Source: Semisulcospira habei
Taxonomy: Eukaryota > Mollusca > Gastropoda > Semisulcospiridae
Reading direction: 5' to 3'
Length of the DNA: 64,000 nt
Assembly: GCA_036245525.1 (NCBI GenBank)
Contig: BTPG01000005.1
Span: forward strand, 126,603,620-126,667,619
Shown here: positions 47,901 through 56,900 of the stretch, one piece after another
How the letters are laid out: each line of letters opens with the position of its first letter
Numbering within the stretch: position 1 is the stretch's first letter
Notes under the pieces: model-generated
Told to the model about the DNA's origin: nothing
Seen by the model: only the letters and a program-made list of their open reading frames with translations
Databases searched by the model: none
Program-made: the position numbers and the translations under genes

Positions 47901-50900
47901 AAAGTACATTTGGCGCGAAGCGCCGCAAGTGCGTGTGTATGTGTGTGCGTATGTATGTAAACAAGAGAATCGCCGATATTTCTGTACACACAAGCTTGAA
48001 ACTTGGGGAAATACTTTCTTACGTGGGTGGCTAAGAGAACCTGCGAGCATATTGTAATTGAATGTCTCGTTGAAGACACAAACAACCGTTTATGGGAAGT
48101 CGGTTGAGCCAGATTACAGTCCGTAATTTTTGTCATATTTACTTGAAATTTTGAATCTAGTTTGGAGAAAGACATTTTATAAATGCGTTAGCCAGCTTTG
48201 TATCCTTTCAACTTCTTTAGTAAAAATTAATTATTTTCAGAAAAGAATTAAAACACTAAAAATTTGACTTCTAGAGAAAGTTATACAGTGGCGGTGACGT
48301 AACAGAGGCAACTCCTTCACCACACAGACACTGACATAATACTCTAAATATGACATCATTCTCTCTTGCGCGCGTGGCTCTCTCTCTCTCATACAAACAT
48401 ACAATACAATACAATACAATAATACTTTATTAATCCCTCATGGGGAAATTCACATTTTTGCCACCACAGGTGCTGCTTACATTCACTCACTCGCTCATTC
48501 CACAAATTACAATGACAGAGCTACACAATGGACAATGACTCGGGATGGGTGAAGCCCGTCGCCAAGGCATCTAATGGCCAGCGCCAGTGGCCTCATCCCG
48601 ACCCGAACCTCCCTGACAAAAACAGAATGCTAAGACAGCCCTATGTCTCCTGAACACACTATTATAATGTTCTTATTAAGTTCCTACTTGGCTAAAACTA
48701 GTACATAAAACAGAAACAAATACTCGCGTCGATACGGAGATGATCTCCGATCGAGGCAACATAAAACTGAACAACGGTCAAACAGCATCTGGGGGCCCGT
48801 CGCCGCCATAGTACAGCGCTGGTGTTTAGACAGTCGCTCCGGCATAAACAGTCACCACCTCAAGTTAATTATACTGAACTTAACTAGTATATAACTTCAT
48901 ATTCATTTTAAAAACAAACTTAGTAGAACTACATCATTAAGGTGAAAGCAGTCCGATAGTTTCTAAAAAAGTACACACGCGGCTGTTCAGTAAGAAACAC
49001 AGTCACTGCGTCTGGGAGGTGTCTGTCATTACATCATTCAGCTGGAATGTGGGGCCTGAAGCTTGCTGGTACTGGCTTCGTTGAGTGCACTAGGCTAGCG
49101 CAGGCCGTGATGTTGGGCGTGGCGTGCCGGAAGAGCCACTCCTGAGATGAAATGATGAAAGGGGAGGAAAGCACGTTGGGTGTATTGCCACAGCATAGCG
49201 CGCGCTGTTCTGATATCCGCTTGGTACAACAAGAATCAGCGTGTATAACTCCCAGCATAGCGGCACAGCGGAGAAAAATGTGAAATCCAATTAACAGTCA
49301 CAGCACATCAAATTTACAAAAGTCATCAAAAAGAAATACCGGTCGTGATGCAGCATTGCAGGGCCTGACATCGTATATCAAACGGCGAAGGTACAATGGC
49401 TAGAATTCTGTCGGTGGCGACCATATCTGCCGGAGCGGGGAGCCAGGAGGTGTTGCATGGCCACCATCTTGTCATGCGCTCATCTCCAGAAGAGCATGCA
49501 GGTGTCCCGTGTACTCAGTATATCATGTAGCAAGACTGAAATTGTACCGTGAAGTTCTAGTTTTGTCACCATTTTCTCAATCCTATGAAGCGAAAGTAAA
49601 ACTTGTATCACGTAAAATATAAAATTACGTAACGACTAAAACTTACGTCATGACAAATGACGTCTGACAAATCAATGACGTGCATGTCCTGCGCCCCGTA
49701 TAGAACTCACTGAGGCATTGGCAGATCTGCGAGACTTTTTCAATAGGAGATAATTCAACATCAGAATTAGGTCAAAGACAAAAGGTAGAAACCATTGACA
49801 GCAAGGACAGATCTCATATGGAAGGGAATTTGTGGGTTATGGTTGATCCCATCATATTATTTACATTTAATTAAAGAAGAATTAAGTGAAAAATATCTAG
49901 TGTTTTTCTCATTTATGTGTGATTTCTTTTTCTTTCACGTTGCTACTGAAAACTTTGCTATGCTACTGAAAACTGGGCCTTCTGCTACTGATGTAAAAAA
50001 ACCAGGGTAGGCAGGTCTGCCTTCCCGACGCGTCTCTTCTCGGACTATCCAGACCAAAAAGGTGACTGCCAAGCGTGTGAAATGCAAAGAAGTACCCAAC
50101 GGAGAAAGAAACAAGCTTAGAAAAAACGGTACAACACAATTTATTAATATTTCGGGTAAATACCCTTTGTCAAAATAGACAAACAGAGACATTAGCCGCT
50201 ACTTATCTTCATATGCAGAAGGAATGTGGCAACATTGCCACATTCCTTCTGCATATGAAGATAAGTAGCGGCTAATGTCTCTGTTTGTTTGTCTATTTTG
50301 ACAAAGGGTATTTACCCGAAATATTAATAAATTGTGTTGTACCGTTTTTTCCAAGCGTGTTTCTTTCTCCGTTGGGTACTTCTTTCTTCTCGGACTGCGG
50401 ACTCCCGCCCGGACTCGCTTCACTCACGCTGCCTTGCTCCCTCTGCTTCGTCCTCCCATGCCGCCTGTGGATGGGACCGCCCTCCGCTTTTCCTCAGGGG
50501 ATTCTACTTCTGCGCTCCTTAGCCATTCGGCCTCCCACGCGCTCGCTCGCTTGCCGTAGACTCCTTTGTTGCCTATCCCACAGCGGACGTGGTAAGTCGG
50601 GCGCTCGCAGAGCTTTGCTTCACCCTCCCGTTCGGGGACCCGCTGGCGCAGCAACAGGCAGGTGGACTTCGCGCCTCTGCATCCCTTTTGGACAGCGACC
50701 CTCTTCCGCTAAGCCTGTGCTGGTTTTCTCGTCTGGGCCACGCAAGCTGTCTTCTCTCGAGTGGAGATGGCCTGACTTCGTCGGTCTCGCCGCCATTATG
50801 GCTGGCGGTGACGGACGTGACCACGGACCTCTGGCCTTCAACGCTGCGCATGCCTTTACCAAAGCTGACACTTAGTTCGCTTCCAGCTGCCAGAGAGATA

Positions 50901-53900
50901 AGGCGCCGCGAGGTCAAATTCCACTCTCGCGCGCTCATTCTATTTGTATCGCACCTGCTACTGCGCGGTACACGGCGTGACCGGCGTTCTGCCGCAATAA
51001 CAACTACCTACTGGTTTGTATTCATAACACATCTCTGCCTAAAGTGACTGTTGTGGAAGCAACATCGTTCAAAAGTTGAAATTCTCACCTACCCACTGAT
51101 ACCAAACATGACAACATTACGACTTGCACTTGTGTAGCAGGTCATGGTGAAAATAAAGAGAACGGGAATTTGTTGATGTACGAGAACGAGAATTTATTGT
51201 GAAATTAACAAAGTTCCCACAGCCGTAACACAAAGACGCTACTTTTCCCAGTGAAACACACTTGCATGCATAAGGGTTAGCATGCCTACAGTACATATCA
51301 CTTAATGGATTTTGGTTTCATGGTGGGGGACGGAAGCAGGAGGGTAATTAATTAGGTCACTGACAGGTGTCGACAGACAAGTTCCAGACATCTGACTTGG
51401 TGTACACTCCCGGAATATGGGAAAGAGAGGGCTTAGTTACACAGATACTATTGAGGAGATAGCCACGTTTCTTTCTTGGGAAATAGTGTAACACTAACAG
51501 TCAACCTTGTAAATGTACTTTTGATTTAACTTTTGATCATGATGGAGTCTGATGAAACGCGTACAGTCTGTGTACACACAGGTGTGTTCCATGCAATGAG
51601 AGTAAATGCATTGTGCAGAATATGTGGCGAGAGATCACAAAAGAGATACACGGATAAAAAGTAATTTCTTTGTATCAATTATGAACACTTAATCCACAAG
51701 TGTTATGGAATTAATATCCAGGAAGACAAAGACATGATGCACTCCAAAACAATGTGTAGGAGTTGCTATTGTCGGATGAAACGGATAGACTCGACTGAAA
51801 CACGTGTGTCCGAGGAGACAACGCAAAATGCGGCGTCTGATATTGCCTCATCACAACACATTTGGACCATGTTCGATCCAAATACGAGTGTTGAAGAATG
51901 TGTCGCGTGTGTTCACTTCATGCAGCTAGGTAAAGGAGGACAACCAATGAAGCGGGGTTCCCGGCATGGAAAGAAACGATCGTTTCAATCCGCGGAATGT
52001 GACACTCATAACACTGACACTAATAACAGCACTAATGAAGGTGATAGTGGTATACAAGTTTTTATTCCGCCGACGTCTACTCCCCATAAAACGCCATGCA
52101 CAGTCGATGCTCAAACGTCGCCGTTACAAAGAGTGTGGACCCCATCTCCACCAGCAAAGCGGACGCATGAAATAGCCATTTCACCCATTGAAAAAACGGG
52201 TGTCGATATAGCCACATCTCCACATATCAAACGACCCAGCCTTTGACCTATCCAGGAACTGCAGATGCCACTGACAAAGGAGGAAGAAAAATATCAGACG
52301 GCACTAAACCGCACAATGCTTAATGAATCAGCTGATGCCACAATTCGTTGCAAGACTGGAGGACAGCCTTTGTATTTTATGCACATACCCACACCAAGAA
52401 AACCAACAACAGTGGCATCATCGGCCGTAATACAAAGAAGGTCGAAGGTGCTAGCCCGTGCTAGAGCGAATATGTCTGGCGGATCAGTGGTGGACGAAGC
52501 TGAACAAATAGCTGACGAGAAAGAAATGAAAAAATGACTGCAATATTAGACAGAGCAGGCCATAGGCGATCCGTGTATGTCTGTAGAAAACAGGGTATTG
52601 CGCTGAGAACCAATCTAGGATTAAGCTGGTCCAAGTACAGAGCATATAAACGCTTCATGAGAAGTATTGGTGTCAACCTTGAAAGTTAAAGAAAAGAAAG
52701 GCAGGCCCAGAAGGAAGCACTCTGTGGCAGAGTGACCATTGAACAAAAGAATCTGACCTTTGAAAACAAAGTCACAAACAAGAAGGAAAGCCAGAAAACG
52801 CCTGTCGCATACATAGAAGATCTCACACATTTTGTTCCTGAACTGCTTGACAAGTATGAAGCTGCAAATCTTCTTGAATGGCATGACCAAATACCAAAAG
52901 ATGAAATTTGGATAAAACTAGGAGGAGATCATGGCGGTAACAGTTATAAAAAAAATGCTTCAAGTTGCTAATCTCCAACACAATACATTTTTGGCGTGTA
53001 TGGCTAACTGTAAAGACAGTCATGAAAATCTTCAAACAATTTTGCAGCCATTTAAAGAGCAGGTGTCAGTTCTCCAAACCATGAAATGGAAAGAAAAACA
53101 GATACATGTATTTCTGTTTGGAGATTATGATTTTCTCCTCAAACTTTTTGATCTCTCAGGAGCAGAAGGGGTCCACCCTTGTCTCTGGTGCACAGCTTCA
53201 AAAAGTCAGCTACAAAGAGCTCCACATGAGCGAGTACAAGTGAAACAAAGAACTCTGAACAACAGGCGATACATTCGTGCAGGAGGAGACAAAAAGAATG
53301 CCAAGGGTTACAACAATGTTGTACATGAACCAATCTTTGATGTTGAGATTTCGCAAACGGCACCACCATACTTCCATCTTCTGTTAGGTATAGTAAAAAA
53401 ACATCATTCCCTCCTTGAGCAAGAATGCCACGAACTTGATAAAGCCATTGCTGAAAGACTGGCCGAGGGAAAGGAGGCACATGATGAAAACACACTTTTT
53501 GAAAAGTACATTTCAGAAGAAAGAGTCATCAAAGAACTGGAAAAAAGAAAACAGCTGACTGAGGGTATTGCAATGTTGAGCGACAAGAAACACAATGAGA
53601 GTGCGAAGAATTTTGATGAACGATGTGAGCAGAAGATGCAGCGGGTAGCAGAATTTGAGGACAAAATAGAAGCTCTGAGAAAAGAGACAAAGTTGCCATT
53701 TTTGTGCGGGCCTGTCACTTCTGGCCTTGACGAAGCACTAAAGAGGAATAAGATATTCATGCAAGCATACCATGGCCGTTCGTTTGTTGGCAACCACTGC
53801 CACCGTTACTTGAAGTATGATGTGTTGACTGATGTTGGTGACAGTGTTATCAACAATACCATGAAGCTGACAGATGATCCTAAACTTCATGCAGCAGCGC

Positions 53901-56900
53901 ATGACATATCCTTAAAGTTCCGAATTCTGAACGACCTTTACTCACAAGTTCATGCTAATGTTTCTCACAAAATGCCGGTGAAGAGCAAGAATGAATCAAT
54001 GCATACATCAATGACAAGATTGAAAACTACATGCGTTTTTTTCGAAGTACTTTTCCAGCCAGTAGCATCATTCCGAAACAACATATCCTGATATCCTGGA
54101 ATGTCACTGCGTTGAATTTATGACAAAGTGGGGATTTGGTTTGGCGCTTCATGGTGAGCAGGAGGTGAAGAGAGTCACGCTACCATTAACATTCTAAAGA
54201 GCAGGACATATGGCTTGCAGACAGAGGAGGAAAAACTCAGACTGCTCATGACCGAGCACATGACACTCATGTCACCCGTCCTCCACTCCGTCATTCCTCC
54301 AGTAGTCAAAAAGAAAAAAATTCTCACATAGACGGCGCCGGAGTTGTGTATCTGTGAACAGAAACTCGGTATTCGGTTCTTATGTCTAGTGTGTCAGAAA
54401 ATGTGTTAAACCTCAAGGTATGTTTAAAAACACTGTTGAATATTGTGACCTGTTATGGACTGATCGGATTTCGGGATGGCAATAGCAGTCTGTGGAGTAC
54501 CGAAACGGCTGTGGGCGAGAAATGCCAGAACACGCGACCTGTCAGTGACCTCATTAACCACCCTCCTGCTTCCGTCCCCCACCATGAAACCAAAATCCGG
54601 TAAGTGATACTTACTGTAGGCATGCTGACACTTATGCATGCAAGTGTGTTTCGTTGGGAAAAGTAGCGTCTTCGTGTTATGGCTGTGGGAACTTTGTCAA
54701 TTTCACAACAAACACTGACATCGTACATCAACAAATTCTCGTTCTCTTTATTTTCATCATAACCTGCTACACAAGTGTAAGTCGTAATGTTGTCACGTTT
54801 GGTGTGTAGGTGAGAATTTCAACTTTTGAACGATGTTGCTTCCACAACAATCACTTCAGGCAGAGATGTGTTATGAATACAAACCAGTAGGTAGTTGTTA
54901 TTGCGGCAGAGCGCCGGTCACGCCGTGTACCGCACAGTAGTTAGTGTGATATAAATAGAATGAGCGCGCGAGAGTGGAATTTGACCTCGCGGCGCCTTAT
55001 CTCTCTGGCAGCTGGAAGCGAACTAAGTGCTTGGCGCCAGCACTGGCTGGTGTGGACTTCTGCCCCTTCGGACCGACTCAGACAGCCTCCCTTCAAGGAG
55101 AGGTCTCCGTCCTGTGGCTGGAGGACGCCACAGAGGTAAGTATCACTCCACGACACTCCCGCCTTTTACAGTCACCTCTGCCCGGACCAGTGAAGGCAAG
55201 TGGCGTCCGATCATCGACCTCTCAGCACTGAACAGGTTCATCTCCGCACCGTCTTTCCGCATGGAGACCGCCAGAACCCTTCGCGCCGCAGTTCATCCAT
55301 GGACTGCGCCGTCAGCCTGGATCTGTTGGACGCTTACCTACTCGTGGCCGTGCTTCCGGCTTCCAGACGCTATATGTGCTTCGCCTTCGATGGCGTAGTC
55401 TACCGGTTCCGCGCTCTCCCATTTCGACCTCAACCTCAGCCCCTGGGTTTTTACCCGCATCATGGACGGCGTCTTCGAGCCCAGCGTCGAATTACCTCAA
55501 CGGTCTGCCCCTGCATGACCAGTCGGCGCCCGCCCTGGAGACGGACCGAGATGCATGGCTGGACCTCCTCGATAGCCTCGGCTTCATAGTCAGCTTGGGC
55601 GAGTCGGACCTCGCCCCGTCCCTTCGCTTCGTCCACTTCGGCTGGGAGTTCCTGATCAACCTCAACCGGGTGCGACTCCCGGAACCGCGGTTTCAGAAGT
55701 TGGCGAACCTGGCACGTCTTGTTCTCAGGAGGAGGCAGTCCCCTGCCGGAGTGTGGTTACAGCTCCTGGGCCTGATGAGTGCGGCGGCGGATCTCCTTCT
55801 CCTTGCCTGTCCCTACTCGCGTCTGCTTCAGCTCCATCTGCTTCTTCACTGGCGACCCTCGACTGGTGACATCGAGGTTCCGGTTTTTCCCTACTCCTTC
55901 CGTGCCTCCTCCGCTGGGCGGACCCCGTCTGGCTCGCGACCGGAGTTCCACTCCTTACTCCGCCCCCCCCCCCTCCCCCAGTTGTCCCTTTGTGTCGACA
56001 CCAGCCGCTCCGGCTGGGGCACGCACCTGCTGCCAACGGTCACCGCGGCTTCCGGCAGCTGGCCACCGGACCTCCCGGTCAAGCATATCAACTGGTTGGA
56101 GCTGCAGGCGGTTGGCAAGCCCTACTCGCGTGGGCAATGACTCTCGGACGCCGGGAGCTGCTCATCCTTCCGACAACTCCACTGTAGTGTCCTACATACG
56201 GAAGCAGGGCGGGACTCACTCCCCTTCCTTCTGCATTCTTCCTTATCAGCTCTTCCGTTTGTGCGAGGTTCACGGCATCTCTCTCCGAGCGAGACTTATC
56301 CCGGGCCACCTGAATGTCCTCATGGCCTCCCTCTCAAGGCGTGTTCAGCTCCTCCATACCGATGGGCGCTTCGTCTGACATCTTTCAGATGATCTGTGCC
56401 ACGTGGGAGACCCCGCTTATTGACCTCTTTGCGACGAGGTGGAACCGCCAGCTACCCATCTTCGTCTCGCCCATCCCGGACACCCTAGCCTTGGCGGTCG
56501 ATGCGCTCTCCATCCCCTGGGATGGCCTGTGTGCGTATGCCTACCCTCCCCCTGCCCTGGTCCCCAAGGTCCTTTTCAAACTCAAGGGGTGCAACGCGAT
56601 CCTGTTGCTAGTGGCGCCGTTCTGTTGGACCAAGTCTTGGACCACCAACCTCCTAAACCTTGCCACGGGCCCCCCGCTGCGGCTACCCATGCTGTCCGAG
56701 ACACTGCCCCTCACACGATAATCAAGCAACCACGCCAGGCGCTTTATCTTCTGTGCCCCGAGCAACTCCTTCTCCACATTGGAGATTGTGCGGCACGCCC
56801 TCACCGCTAGAGGTTTCTCAAGTGAGGCAGTGGCAGCTATCGCTGCAGGCCGCAGACCCTCGACCCTGCCAGTCTATGAGGGAAAATGGAGAGTACTTGG

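Noticed and set aside
51539..54330. A genuine RAG1 gene
   Set aside because: Only the N-terminal zinc spacing recalls RAG1. The core is different, there are several stops, no RAG2 neighbour is seen, and it lies between long inverted repeats of a transposon.
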